Below are positions 43,589-54,500 of a stretch of 64,000 nucleotides of DNA, in pieces. Below the pieces are notes generated by a model, which worked only from the letters and a program-made list of their open reading frames with translations, did no database searches and was not told the origin of the DNA. The position numbers and the translations under genes are program-made. Position 1 is the first letter of the stretch. Each line of letters opens with the position of its first letter. The stretch spans positions 1-64,000 of the forward strand of contig JAUSBJ010000017.1 in NCBI GenBank assembly GCA_030652035.1, in the 5' to 3' direction. Source of the stretch: Sulfurimicrobium sp. Its GTDB lineage: Bacteria; Pseudomonadota; Gammaproteobacteria; Burkholderiales; Sulfuricellaceae.

Positions 43589-45480
43589 AGGATGCGCTCT
43601 GTATCCAGCTCGGCGATCTTTTCTCCGCGACGAGCGGTGCTGAAACCTTGTCTTTACAGGAATTTAACAGGCACAACCTCTGGCTAGACGAAAATACCTC
43701 ACTGGTTAGAGATAGCTATCCTGAGTTTGGCGTGGACTGCGTATTTATTCGCGTTGCCAGTGAAAAGAATTTAACCTGCCGGCTTGAACTTACAGGCGGC
43801 TATCGTATTGCGTGCTGTGCCGCAGGCGGATGGTTCTTGCGCACAGATGATTCGGACTTGCCTCTATATTGGATACCGCAAACTCCGGTATTGCGTACCC
43901 TTGATACACATCTGCGCATCCTGGCGGAACAGGATGCGCAGCTCAACGCCATCTCCGCCGATAGCAACCTGCTTTCCACCAGTATCTCCTTACTCGCTGG
44001 GCAGGTGTTAGATCTGACGTTGTGGCGGTTTCAAAGTGATCCTGAGACATGGGCCAGTGAACTCGATGATCTTTTTCCCATTGAGACTCAAAGCCATTTC
44101 ACTTACGCCTCTCACTCAGCCTACACTAAACCGGCTGATATATACCGTCACCTTATTCATGGCTTGGTTTATGAAACCGCGTGGGCATGGCCGAAACGAA
44201 AAAAAATTTGCGACGAACTCGATGCTTACGCGCTATATCTCATCAGTGCGGGTTTACGCCTCACCAGTGGAAAGCGTATCTATCGCCTCTTTATGCGACA
44301 ACTCGCAGCTTCCGTCATTGCTCGACAGCAACCTGATGGCGGCTGGCGTCATGGCGAGTGGACCGAGAAAATGGAAGAACACTTGCGCCTATCCTGTGGG
44401 GGGCTTCATCTGCTTGCCGCCGCCGTTGAGGAGGAGGGCTCCCCCGCATTGAATGAAGCGCTGCGGCGGGGCGTTGCGCATTTGGCTCGCCAAACCGATC
44501 AAATCAGCTCAGGAAGTTGGCTATTACACGATTCTTTGGAACAATCCGAATCTGATCTATCTCTCGGCCCTTTTAGTTGGGTATCCAGCAGAGTCCTTGG
44601 AAAATCACCCAGCAATATGCTGGTTCTCAATACTCACCTGGATGGAACTATTGTTCTGGACAGGGCGCGCCAAGTTCTCGGGGAGAAGGCTCATGACGGC
44701 CTCATCGCTTCGGCGCAGAAGGCAAGCAGAGCGGTGCTCACTGCGCGCCCGGCGGAATGGCTCTATAACCTGATCTACCGTGCTGTAGCTCTTACGCTAT
44801 TGCCTGAAGAGCAAGCGCGTGCGTTACCTGCGCCTGTACGCTTGATCAAGCGCCTGACCTGGAAATATCTCTATCCTCAGCTTAACCGTTTCAAGACTGC
44901 ACTTCCACGCTTCGTTATGCCCAATGGTTTCATTGAACGTGATCTCGCGCTGGGGTCGTTTTCTCATGCTTATCAGAGTGTGAATATCTGGGATTTGGTG
45001 CGATTCCGGCACCGTTTTGGCGGGGATTATTTAGGTCCAATCATTGATCTGGCCGCACGCCATACTCAGTTGTGTGGCATGCGTGCGTTTTGGAAGCAAG
45101 GCAAAGGGCAGCATGCGCTTGGTTTTTGGACTGAAGCTTTATATCATTTATGTTTGCAGGACAGCCGAGCGGAATATCGCGCCTGGCTTGCGGAGGCCAT
45201 GTTCGATGTCACTGATGCAGGCTTGGGATTGCCACCTTCAACATTAGGCGCTTGTGCCGAGGTTATTGCTCCTGCAGCACAACAGCCCACCCCATCTCCC
45301 ATAGATCCACGAATCCGGATTGCCAATTTGAGCAGGGGAGGGCAAATTGAATTTCTGATCATCAATACGGGGCAGGAAGCATTGCCGCTTAGTTTGCTTA
45401 ATCTTCCCCATGGCATAATTTGGAACAGTAAACGGGACGGCGTACTGGAAGGGCGATCTTGGGCTTTGGGAGTCAATTGA
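43585..45480 (+). CDS. Large protein of unknown function in the polysaccharide locus
   Basis: The 631-residue protein is soluble, without signal peptide or membrane helices. The centre (about residues 185-480) looks like an alpha/alpha-toroid, with IARQQPDGGWRHGEWTEKME and LSCGGLHLLAAAVEEEG reminiscent of terpenoid-cyclase or uronate-epimerase/lyase folds; the C-terminus (about 570-631) looks beta-rich. No catalytic motif can be named. It is coupled to the flippase before it and ends three bases before the methyltransferase gene. A role in modifying a glycan or lipid carrier is only a guess. Confidence 0.7.
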   Translation: MKDALCIQLGDLFSATSGAETLSLQEFNRHNLWLDENTSLVRDSYPEFGVDCVFIRVASEKNLTCRLELTGGYRIACCAAGGWFLRTDDSDLPLYWIPQTPVLRTLDTHLRILAEQDAQLNAISADSNLLSTSISLLAGQVLDLTLWRFQSDPETWASELDDLFPIETQSHFTYASHSAYTKPADIYRHLIHGLVYETAWAWPKRKKICDELDAYALYLISAGLRLTSGKRIYRLFMRQLAASVIARQQPDGGWRHGEWTEKMEEHLRLSCGGLHLLAAAVEEEGSPALNEALRRGVAHLARQTDQISSGSWLLHDSLEQSESDLSLGPFSWVSSRVLGKSPSNMLVLNTHLDGTIVLDRARQVLGEKAHDGLIASAQKASRAVLTARPAEWLYNLIYRAVALTLLPEEQARALPAPVRLIKRLTWKYLYPQLNRFKTALPRFVMPNGFIERDLALGSFSHAYQSVNIWDLVRFRHRFGGDYLGPIIDLAARHTQLCGMRAFWKQGKGQHALGFWTEALYHLCLQDSRAEYRAWLAEAMFDVTDAGLGLPPSTLGACAEVIAPAAQQPTPSPIDPRIRIANLSRGGQIEFLIINTGQEALPLSLLNLPHGIIWNSKRDGVLEGRSWALGVN

Positions 45481-45483
45481 CAA

Positions 45484-46491
45484 ATGGGTGAACGTAACCA
45501 TATGGATGCATGCAGGATTTGCGGGAATGAACAGGGCAATAAGCTTCATGAAGTGCGGGAAATGATGTACGGTTTACGTGAAGCCTTCGAATATATTGAG
45601 TGTGCAAATTGCGGATGCCTGCAAATCCGGACCATACCGAATGATCTCTCCAAGTACTATCCAGAAGGCTATTGGGGCTTTCAAAAAAAACGCATGGCAA
45701 TGGAGGTGCAAGAAGGCACTCTATCGGCGTGGTTGCGCCGACGGCGTACGCAATATTGGCTGTCTACATCAAGGGACCCAATTGGCCGGCTGATCGCAAT
45801 GAAACATGAAATTCCGCGCCATATTACATGGGTACGGCGAGCCGGACTGACTTCTCTAAATGCACCCATACTCGATGTGGGATGCGGACTCGGTGATCGC
45901 TTGCGGACTCTGCGGCATGAAGGCTTTGCCAACTTGACAGGGGTGGACCCCTTTATTGAAAAAGATATCAACTATCCGAATGGCATCCGTATCCGCAAAA
46001 GTTCACTATATGATGTCAATGGAAAATTCGATTTCATCACCTTGCATCATTCATTCGAACACATGCCCGATCCAAGGGCTGTACTAGAAAAGCTGCATAC
46101 CTTGCTCAATGCACAGAGCGTTGTGTTGGTCCGCATCCCGGTCGCTGATTCTTACGCCTGGCATAACTACGGAGTGCATTGGGCCCAGATTGACGCGCCG
46201 CGTCATTTTTATCTGCATACAGTGAAAAGCATGCAGCATCTTGCCGAGCAAACCGGATTTGATATCGTGGATGTGGCTTATGACTCTTACGAGTTTCAAT
46301 TTTGGGGAAGCGAGCAATATAAGCACGACATCCCGCTGTACGATGAACTTTCTTATGAAACGCACCCTGAGCATTGCATGTTCACCGCTGAGCAGATCAA
46401 TGCTTTCCAGGTTCGGGCGCGGGAATTTAACCTGAGTGGCGAGGGCGACCAAGCCTGTTTTTATTTGAGAAAAAGATTATTCAAAACATGA
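45484..46491 (+). CDS. SAM-dependent methyltransferase with N-terminal zinc ribbon
   Basis: The 335-residue protein has an N-terminal CRICGN and CANCGC pair that should bind zinc, and a class I methyltransferase core with LDVGCGLGDRLRTLRHEG as the SAM loop and TLHHSFEHMPDP after it. This layout resembles sugar C- or O-methyltransferases of capsule loci. ATG 45484 is used; ATG 45502 (MDACRICGN) is an alternative. It overlaps the next gene by four bases. Confidence 0.85.
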   Translation: MGERNHMDACRICGNEQGNKLHEVREMMYGLREAFEYIECANCGCLQIRTIPNDLSKYYPEGYWGFQKKRMAMEVQEGTLSAWLRRRRTQYWLSTSRDPIGRLIAMKHEIPRHITWVRRAGLTSLNAPILDVGCGLGDRLRTLRHEGFANLTGVDPFIEKDINYPNGIRIRKSSLYDVNGKFDFITLHHSFEHMPDPRAVLEKLHTLLNAQSVVLVRIPVADSYAWHNYGVHWAQIDAPRHFYLHTVKSMQHLAEQTGFDIVDVAYDSYEFQFWGSEQYKHDIPLYDELSYETHPEHCMFTAEQINAFQVRAREFNLSGEGDQACFYLRKRLFKT

Positions 46492-47552
46492 CAGCACGCG
46501 TCATCGCCTTCCATCTGCCGCAGTTTTACCCTACACCTGAGAACGACAAGTGGTGGGGAAAGGGGTTCACCGAATGGACCAATACTGCCAAAGCAACCCC
46601 TTTGTTTCCTGGGCACTACCAGCCTCACATTCCTGCCGACCTGGGTTTTTATGACCTGCGTCTGCCAGAGGCACGGCACGCACAGGCCGAGTTAGCCAAA
46701 GAATATGGTATCGCCGGTTTTTGCTATTATCACTATTGGTTTGGTGGCCGGCGTATTCTAGAACGGCCGGTTAACGAAATACTTCAATCCAAAGAGCCGG
46801 ATTTTCCTTTCTGCCTGTGCTGGGCAAATCACTCCTGGAACACGGCCTGGCAGGGCACCGATTCCATGTTGATTGAACAGGTCTATCCGGGCTGGGACGA
46901 TCATGCGGCCCATTTCGACTGGCTGCTGCAAGCTTTTACTGATCCCCGCTATCTGAAAGTGGACGGAAAACCCATTTTCGTCATCTATCGACCCGACGAT
47001 ATCCCGGACGTAGAAAAAGTGGTGGATTTCTGGCGCGAACGTGCCATCAAGGCTGGTCTGCCAGGACTGTATCTGATTGGTGTATCGCATCGAGCAGAAA
47101 CATGGGATCCACGTCTGCGTGGGCTTGACGCAAGCACCATGCAGGCATTGCCTTCGCGCAACGGTCGAATCCCGCGTCGATATCTATGGACCAAACTGAA
47201 ACTTTTTCTACAAGGCAATAAACATGAGCTAACCATTTGGGATTATGAGGAAATCCTGTCTATGCTGCTGCGCAGCAACCAGGTTGACTGGCCAGACTAT
47301 CCGCTAGTATTGCCCAATTGGGACAATACGCCCCGCACGGGCATGCGCGGTTTGGTATTCCACAATGCCACGCCAGAATTGTTCCGGGGCCACCTGCGGG
47401 AAGCCATTTCACGTGTCGCCGAGCGGCCAGCAGACGAGCGCATCGTTTTCCTCAAAGCATGGAATGAATGGGCAGAGGGCAACCACATCGAACCGGACCA
47501 GAAATGGGGCAGAGCCTGGCTGGAGGCTATCCGTGAGGAACTGGCGGAATGA
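46488..47552 (+). CDS. WbsX/GH99-like glycan-processing protein
   Basis: The 354-residue protein matches the WbsX family: MTARVIAFHLPQFYPTPEND, WWGKGFTEWTN near residue 25, GFCYYHYWFGG, and FLKAWNEWAEGNHIEPD at the end. Such proteins are common in O-antigen and exopolysaccharide loci and share the GH99 fold; both glycosyltransferase and endo-mannosidase-like roles have been suggested. No signal peptide. Overlaps both neighbours by four bases, so it is part of a coupled run. Confidence 0.88.
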   Translation: MTARVIAFHLPQFYPTPENDKWWGKGFTEWTNTAKATPLFPGHYQPHIPADLGFYDLRLPEARHAQAELAKEYGIAGFCYYHYWFGGRRILERPVNEILQSKEPDFPFCLCWANHSWNTAWQGTDSMLIEQVYPGWDDHAAHFDWLLQAFTDPRYLKVDGKPIFVIYRPDDIPDVEKVVDFWRERAIKAGLPGLYLIGVSHRAETWDPRLRGLDASTMQALPSRNGRIPRRYLWTKLKLFLQGNKHELTIWDYEEILSMLLRSNQVDWPDYPLVLPNWDNTPRTGMRGLVFHNATPELFRGHLREAISRVAERPADERIVFLKAWNEWAEGNHIEPDQKWGRAWLEAIREELAE

Positions 47553-48514
47553 GCGCAGGTTTCGATCCTGATTTGATCTCCGTCATCATGCCATGTTACA
47601 ACGCAGCCAGCTTTGTCGAGGAAGCGGTGAATTCTGTCATGAGCCAGTCCTTTGCAGATGTCGAACTGATTGTCGTGGATGACGGCTCAACCGATGGCAG
47701 TGTAAATATCCTGCAACAACTTGCTGCGCAATATTCGCCGCGCCTGATGCTGTTGCATCAGGATCACATGGGTCCCTTTCCCGCACGGAATCTGGGGCTA
47801 AAACACGCGCGTGGCGGGCGTGTTGCGTTTCTCGACGCCGACGATTTCTGGTCGCCGGTCGCGCTGGAAAAACTATCCGCAGCAATGGATTCCAGTCAAG
47901 CCGATATCGCCTATTGCGGCTGGCAAAACGTGGGAGAGGGCGCACCCGGAACAGAACCCTATGTCCCGCCTGATTACAGCCAGATGGATACGGCAGCTGA
48001 GTTTTTACGTTCATGTCCTTGGCCCATCCATGCAGCACTGGTACGGCGGGAGACCATTGATGCTGTCAGAGGGTTTTCAGAGCGGCGTTTCTCGGCCATG
48101 GATTACGATCTATGGATACGGCTCTATGCGCACACCCAGAAACTCGTGCGGTTGCCGGAGGTGGTGGCTTTTTACCGCTGGCACGACAAGGGGCAGATTT
48201 CAAAAACAAAGTGGAAACAGGTGCTGGATGCATGGCAGGTCCGGCGGGATTTTGTGCGTAACAACACCAGCCTGGTGGCAGGCATAGACCCAAACAAGTT
48301 GAAACAACTGGTTGATGGCGCCGTGCTGGATGCCGCTTATCAGGCTTACTGGAAACGTGACCTGATTTCCGCGCACAGGCTGTTTTACACTGCGCTGTTC
48401 AATGGTATTTGGCGATGGCACGATCTTAAATATATGCTTCCGAGCTTGCTACCCGAACGCATGTACCGGGCGCTTATCAGATTTGCAGATCAGCGGGGGG
48501 TGAGGCCGGAATGA
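47549..48514 (+). CDS. GT2 family glycosyltransferase
   Basis: The 321-residue protein has the GT-A fold: LISVIMPCYNAASFVEEAVN at the start, VVDDGSTDGS, and AFLDADDFWSP as the metal-binding DxD. It would transfer a sugar from a nucleotide donor in the cytosol. The donor is unknown. Coupled by four-base overlaps to the genes on both sides. Confidence 0.9.
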   Translation: MSAGFDPDLISVIMPCYNAASFVEEAVNSVMSQSFADVELIVVDDGSTDGSVNILQQLAAQYSPRLMLLHQDHMGPFPARNLGLKHARGGRVAFLDADDFWSPVALEKLSAAMDSSQADIAYCGWQNVGEGAPGTEPYVPPDYSQMDTAAEFLRSCPWPIHAALVRRETIDAVRGFSERRFSAMDYDLWIRLYAHTQKLVRLPEVVAFYRWHDKGQISKTKWKQVLDAWQVRRDFVRNNTSLVAGIDPNKLKQLVDGAVLDAAYQAYWKRDLISAHRLFYTALFNGIWRWHDLKYMLPSLLPERMYRALIRFADQRGVRPE

Positions 48515-49323
48515 GCGAACAGGCATCACCCGTAGCGGAGCGCGTTGTCGTGCTCATGTATCACCGCATCGGAGTTGCGAGTAGCGATTGGGAGGAAAAA
48601 TACTGTGTGGCCCCGGAACGCTTTTCGGCGCACATGCATGCATTGCGGGATGCAGGCATGAGGCCGTGCAGCATTGATGAATTTGTGGCGTGGATGCAGG
48701 GGCAGCAGGCGCTTCCCTCCGGGAGCTTTGTGCTGACGTTCGATGACGGTTTCCATGGCGTATATGAGCATGCGGCACCGGTTCTGGCCAAGTTTGGTTG
48801 GCCAGCGACGGTGTTCCTGGTTTCTGACTTGTTAGGGAAGCGGGATATTTGGTGCAAGAAGGAGAATCCGTCAGGCAAGACATATCCTTTGTTTGGGCAA
48901 GCAGAAATTGAGGTTATGCGAGGCCAGGGGTTTTCATTTCATTCGCATTCACGAACCCATGCGGATCTTTCCACATTGCCGGACGATCTGTTGCGCAATG
49001 AATTAGAGGGTTCGCGAACCGAGCTGGAAAGTATGCTGGGAGCGCCGGTGCCCTACGTGGCATACCCGTATGGGCATATCAATGATCGGGTATTGCAGGC
49101 AGCGCAAGAAGCAGGCTACGAAGCGGGGTTTTCCGTGCAACCCGGATTCAACCGGCCGGGGCAATCGTTGATGAGGATCAGGCGCCTGGATGTCTTTGGC
49201 ACGGATACGGCGGCCAACCTGCTCAGGAAAGTCAGGTTCGGGACTAATGACGGGTCCTGGGGCAAGATGGCGCGCTACTACGGGAAGCAGGTCATGGAGA
49301 AAATACTGGGGTCAAGCAAGTGA
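48511..49323 (+). CDS. Polysaccharide deacetylase (NodB/CE4)
   Basis: The 270-residue protein shows VVVLMYHRIG at residue 12, the NodB motif LTFDDGFHGVY (Asp78, Asp79), and HSHSRTHADLS with the zinc-binding His146 and His150. It would remove acetyl groups from N-acetylated sugars of the exopolysaccharide. No signal peptide is seen, so it may act on cytosolic intermediates. PYVAYPYGHIND is the third conserved motif. Confidence 0.9.
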   Translation: MSEQASPVAERVVVLMYHRIGVASSDWEEKYCVAPERFSAHMHALRDAGMRPCSIDEFVAWMQGQQALPSGSFVLTFDDGFHGVYEHAAPVLAKFGWPATVFLVSDLLGKRDIWCKKENPSGKTYPLFGQAEIEVMRGQGFSFHSHSRTHADLSTLPDDLLRNELEGSRTELESMLGAPVPYVAYPYGHINDRVLQAAQEAGYEAGFSVQPGFNRPGQSLMRIRRLDVFGTDTAANLLRKVRFGTNDGSWGKMARYYGKQVMEKILGSSK

Positions 49324-49330
49324 ACAAGCC

Positions 49331-50260
49331 ATGAATGCAGCCGATGTCGCCTACACGGTAGCGCTTTGTACGCATAACCATGCCCCTCGCCTTGCCCGCA
49401 CGCTAAGGGATTTGGGCGGTTTGATTCAGCCCGAGCAGCCATGGGAATTCCTGGTGATAGACAATGCGAGCACGGATGACACCGCTGCAATACTGGTGGA
49501 TAAATCCTGGCGCTTTCCTGGTCCGGAGGTGCGCATGGTGCGGGAGGAAAAGCTCGGCATTTCGCATGCCAGAAACCGTGCCGTCACAGAAGCACGTGGT
49601 GAATACATCATTTTTATCGACGATGATGAGACGCCCGACACAGGTTGGCTCCGTGCCTACGAGCATATGATTCAACAGGAGCACCCAGATGCATTGGGTG
49701 GGCGCATCGATGTTATGTTCGAGGATGCTGATCGCCCTCCGTGGTTATCGGATGAACTGCTGGGGTTTCTTGGGAAACTCGATCACGGTACTGTTCAGCA
49801 TCAGCTAACCGACTCTGATACCCCAATTTTTACGGGGAATTGCGGGTTCAAGAAAAGCATCTTCGATGACGCTGGTCTATTTAATGTGGACCTTGGGCGC
49901 AGAGGCGGCGATAATACGGGGGGCGAGGATACGGAAATGTACCGCCGCCTGGTGGAGGCGGGTTATAGCGTTTGGTGGACTCCCTCGGCAGTAATAAACC
50001 ATCGTATTCAGGTGGGCAAACTGAGCCGGAGATATTTTCTTGATCTGCATTATCGCGAGGGAAGGATGGCGGGCCTGCTGGCGCGAGGCGGGCATTCCAG
50101 AATTCCTCCTTTTTATCTGTACCTTCAACTTGGGCATGCAATCCGGAATGTGTTTGTGTTGTGGCGCAGTGGAGGCCGCAACGCTACGCTGCGCAGGGAG
50201 ATGAATATTGCCTATTTCGTGGGCTATATTCTTGGATGGGCGCTTGGCCGCATTTCATAA
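49331..50260 (+). CDS. GT2 family glycosyltransferase
   Basis: The 309-residue protein from MNAADVAYTVALCTHNHA has the GT2 start, VIDNASTDDT, IFIDDDETPD as DxD, and GGEDTEMYRRL near residue 200, a catalytic ED pair typical of the family. The frame extends upstream inside the deacetylase gene, but the ATG at 49331 seven bases after that gene's stop is natural. Donor and acceptor unknown. Confidence 0.9.
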   Translation: MNAADVAYTVALCTHNHAPRLARTLRDLGGLIQPEQPWEFLVIDNASTDDTAAILVDKSWRFPGPEVRMVREEKLGISHARNRAVTEARGEYIIFIDDDETPDTGWLRAYEHMIQQEHPDALGGRIDVMFEDADRPPWLSDELLGFLGKLDHGTVQHQLTDSDTPIFTGNCGFKKSIFDDAGLFNVDLGRRGGDNTGGEDTEMYRRLVEAGYSVWWTPSAVINHRIQVGKLSRRYFLDLHYREGRMAGLLARGGHSRIPPFYLYLQLGHAIRNVFVLWRSGGRNATLRREMNIAYFVGYILGWALGRIS

Positions 50261-50358
50261 AATTGAGGGAAATAGCGTAGTGGCTGCGCTGGGGCAATAG
50301 CATCATCATTTTTTTGCCGATGCTGCTGTGATGCCAATGATAGGAGATGGTGAGAAGC

Positions 50359-51324
50359 ATGAATTTTACCAAACAAAATAACGGACCCATTTTTATTGTT
50401 GGTGCGCCCCGTTCCGGCACGACGCTGTTGCAATTCATGCTGCGATCTCATCCGCGTCTGTCCTTGCCTACTGGAGAATCCCATTTCTTCATCCCGCTCT
50501 ATCGCAATGCGGAAAAGTACGGTGATCTATCGCATCTGGAAAATGTCCGTGCCGTGCTCGAAGCCATGTACCGTCAAAGCCCGGATTTTCTGGATACCGA
50601 CTTGCATGGCATGAAATTCGATGTCGAAACCCTGGCAGAAGAGCTTCACCAAGAGGGGCGCAGCACCATGCCTGCAATTGTCGCCGGCCTGTTCGAGAAA
50701 AATGCCCGTGGCGAAGGTAAAGTGCGCTGGGGGGACAAGACGCCATATTATGTATTGCATCTTCCAAAGATTATGGAATGGTTCCCCGATGCTCAAATCA
50801 TCCATGTTATTCGCGATGGCCGCGATTGCGCGCTTTCCATGGCTGCGCGGAAACACGATTTCGGTGTGTATAACACTTACCTTGCAGCGAAATATTGGCA
50901 GCAGTATGTCGAAGTCGGGCAAACAGAGGGGAGAAAGCTGGGCAATAATGTTTATTTCGAGTTGCGATATTGCGATCTGTTGGCCGAGCCGGAGAAAATG
51001 ATGCGTTCAGTGTGTGCATTCCTGGGTGAAGAGTACTCTGACTCCATTATCCGTTTCCAGAAAGCCACCGACCCGAACGCCAATACGCCTCTCCTCAAGA
51101 AAGCTTTGCAGCCAGACAATTGTTATAAATGGAAGTCGCTCATGACACAGGATCAGATACGTGTCTTCGAAAGTGCGGCGGGGGACACCCTCCAGCATTG
51201 CGGCTACAAAGTGATGTCTGATTGCAAACTGCTCCCGTTGGCATTCAGGGGCGGGTACCGGTTGCACAATGAGCTTGTTTTACGCTGGTGGGACCTAAAA
51301 AAACGCTTTGTCAAGCCTCGTTGA
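50359..51324 (+). CDS. Sulfotransferase (PAPS-dependent)
   Basis: About 321 residues from MNFTKQNNGPIFIVGAPRSG, with the 5'-phosphosulfate loop GAPRSGTTLLQ and the 3'-phosphate-binding segment HVIRDGRDCALSMAA. These define the sulfotransferase family; an exopolysaccharide sugar is the likely acceptor from context. An in-frame ATG at 50347 is possible, but its Shine-Dalgarno would touch the codon. The preceding 98 bases hold no gene. Confidence 0.88.
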   Translation: MNFTKQNNGPIFIVGAPRSGTTLLQFMLRSHPRLSLPTGESHFFIPLYRNAEKYGDLSHLENVRAVLEAMYRQSPDFLDTDLHGMKFDVETLAEELHQEGRSTMPAIVAGLFEKNARGEGKVRWGDKTPYYVLHLPKIMEWFPDAQIIHVIRDGRDCALSMAARKHDFGVYNTYLAAKYWQQYVEVGQTEGRKLGNNVYFELRYCDLLAEPEKMMRSVCAFLGEEYSDSIIRFQKATDPNANTPLLKKALQPDNCYKWKSLMTQDQIRVFESAAGDTLQHCGYKVMSDCKLLPLAFRGGYRLHNELVLRWWDLKKRFVKPR

Positions 51325-51556
51325 AATGCATACTTAGGTAGAAGAATTATGGGGTGGAGTTCATGTCCTGCTCAAGACACATATAGCGGCCACATGGTTT
51401 TGTCCTTACCAGATGCAAATATGTTTTTTGGATTTGCCCGCTTGTGCAGGGATGGGCTGTTGCCTTTTTGAAAAACAGTAACAAAAGAACCAAATTATTC
51501 TCTGACCTCCGACATTACCGCAGGCGCCTGATAATCGTCATGACTGTAGATTTAGA

Positions 51557-54500
51557 ATGAAACGCCTTTCCGTTCTGGTATGTACGCACAATCGCTGGAA
51601 TCTGCTGGAAAAATTGCTGCAATCCCTTAATGCGGCCAGCCGGCCAGCAGGTTGGGATGTCGGCATCCTGGTTGCCGCCAATGCCTGCACTGATGAAACG
51701 CATCAGTCACTTGATTCCTATCTGGAACAGCAAGCTGAAAATCAACTGCTGCCGCTTGAGTGGTTTGCCGAGCCAATACCCGGCAAGTCTGTTGCGCTCA
51801 ACAGTGCTATTCGACGTATTGAGGGGGATTTGGTCGCATTGATTGACGACGACCAAAGAGTTGCAAAAGATTTTTTCGTCAATCTGTGTGGTTTGGCTGA
51901 TAGCAATCAGGAAGCCTCAATATTTTGTGGCAGATTGCTGCCGGACTGGGATGGCACAGAGCCTTCATGGATGCATCATGGGCCATACAAAATGTATCCG
52001 CCCCCGATCCCCCATTTTGAGTTGGGGGATGTTGCTCATTTTGTGTCCGGAGGCGAGATTACGCCGGGAGGCGGTAACCTTTTTGTCAGGCGCGAGGTGT
52101 TTGGGCTTGTGGGTGATTTTTCCACTGACCTGGGCCCCCGTGGCCACGATTTGGGGGGGGGGGAAGATACGGCTTATGTGCTCAAGGCCCTTTCGCAAGG
52201 GGTGCGCCTGTATTACACCCCGGATATTGTTCAATACCACTATGTCGACCCGGAAAGGCTGAGGCCGGGCTTTCTCATACGCTTCGCATATCAGCGCACC
52301 TTCGCGGCCGTGCGCCTTGGACCGGGCACCGGCAAGATGCCCGCCTATGTGTGGCGAAAACTCGCGACCTATGGCATCAACGCGCTATTGTCATTAGGAT
52401 CAGACCGGCGGCGGTTCTACATGATCCGAACGGCTGCGGCTCTCGGGGAAATAAAAGGGCTGTTTGAGGCCAATGCTGCTGCACGGCTGTCTCGGCCAGA
52501 GGCGGGGAGGGGAGGCGTAAGCGTGGTTGCCGCTTTGCCTGCCGTCCTTGGCGGTTTAACAGCTTGGTGGGCGAGGCCGCTGGTGATGGAAGGTTTGCCT
52601 GTTGCAGCCGGTATCGCCGCGCTGTGCATGGCTGTTTTGTTGTTCAAGTCAGTGCTGAATTTTTCACGTACCGGACCCCAGCTCAAGTCGGAGATATTGC
52701 GCTACTACCTGCCGTATTCCTTGTATGCCTTGTCTCGCCTGGGTTTTTGGGCCTTCTTGCTGTGCTTGTTGATGGCGCTGGCGGGCGTTGCTTTTTATTA
52801 TTTCCTGGCTGCGGCCTTTTATTTTCCCATCCATCTCGGGGTTGCGGCAGTTTTTGGACTCTTGGGCGTTGCGCTGGCGACGGGCTTGCAGTTCTGCCGT
52901 CATCTCTTGTATATCCCTGGCAGCATAGAGGCTTCTTCGAACTACCGGATGAGCCGCTTTTACCCGTTATGGGCAAGGCTAACCCCCGGCCGGATCGAAG
53001 GCATCTACTATGCATTGTTGTTTGCGTTCGCGGGTTCCGCGATTGCCGGCGGCGTGCGTTCAGGGCTGGAAGGCCAGATGGAATACGCCCTGGGGCTGCT
53101 TGCGGCGGCCGCGGCTTTTTTGATTCCCGCCGTTCTGTGGCGTGCTGGAAAAGAGCCGCGCCCTGTTCGCTCTGGGGCCGCTACGGCAAGGCCAAACATC
53201 TTAATGATCGGGGCCGATTCCTTGCGCTCCGATCGCCTGGGGGTGAATGGTAATCCACGCGGCTTGACCCCCACGCTCGATGCATTGGCAAAGCGTGGCG
53301 TGCTATTGCAGCAGTGTTTTGTCCCCTGCGCGCGCACGGCGCCCAGCCTGGCTTCCATGCTGAGCGGCCGGTGGCCCCATAGCCACGGCATTCGTGATAA
53401 TTTTTCCACCGTGGATGAGGCTGAACTGGGCCGCGCTCCGCTTCCTCACGTCCTGCAGGCACATGGTTACAGCTCGATTGCCGTGAGCGACTGGTGCGGT
53501 TCGGATCTTGGCAAGTTTCCGTTCGGATTTGGTGAGGTTGACCTGCCGCAGGATCAGTGGAATATCCGGTACCTTATCCGGCAGGGCCCGAAAGACATTC
53601 GCCTTTTCTTGTCGCTCTTTACTCACAATGATTTTGGCCGCCGCTTTTTGCCGGAGCTCTATTATCTGGCGGGCGTTCCGATGACATCGGAACTGGGCAG
53701 GCGTACTCGCAGTGCCATCAGCAGATGCGCTAGCGAGGGGAACCCGTTTTTTCTGAATGTATTCATGTCTGCCACGCATGCGCCTTTCGGCTCCGAATAT
53801 CCCTACTACACTCAACATGCGTCCAAGGCGTATTCCGGGTGTTCCAAATTTGTCATGAGCGGCCTGAATGAACCTTTCGAAGTGATTCGGCGCCAGAAAC
53901 AGGGCAAGGAATTTGTTGATCTTGAACAAGTGCTGAACTTGTACGATGGCTGTGTGAGCAACTTTGACAACGAAGTTGCGCGTACCCTTGATCATCTTGA
54001 CCAGTGTGGCCTGACTGACAATACCATTGTGGTGATCTACAGCGATCATGGCATGGAATTTTTCGAGCGGGAAACCTGGGGCCAGGGCAATAGCGTGATC
54101 GTGGACGATAGCTCGCGCATCCCCTTGATCATTGCCGACCCGCGCCGACCAATTGGCCAGGCCATCACCCATACGGTGCGCAGCATCGATTTGGCGCCCA
54201 CGCTTCTGGATCTGCTTGGCCTGCCCATCCCAAAAGAGATGCAGGGGGTTTCCCTCAAGCAATGCATTGACGGCGAGATTGACGACCCGGGCCTCGCTGC
54301 TTATGCAGAAACCGGGATATGGGTGACCCGTGTTCCGAGCATGGAAGAAGATCACATCACTTATCCGGATCTGCCTGATCTGCTGGAGATCATGGACAAG
54401 CGAGATGGAACAATGGCCATCAAATCCGACTATCGGGATTTGATCGTTAGTGCCAAGGATCGAATGGTGCGGTCTGACCGCTGGAAACTCGTTCATCTTC

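Noticed and set aside
51349-51471. 40-codon ORF between the sulfotransferase and the fusion gene
   Set aside because: It has only a weak ribosome site and no coupling or recognisable family; the 232-base gap is otherwise empty.
53330-53350. Arylsulfatase activity of the fusion protein
   Set aside because: The formylglycine Cys and the following Arg of the C-x-P-x-R signature are Thr and Leu, so a true sulfatase is unlikely.
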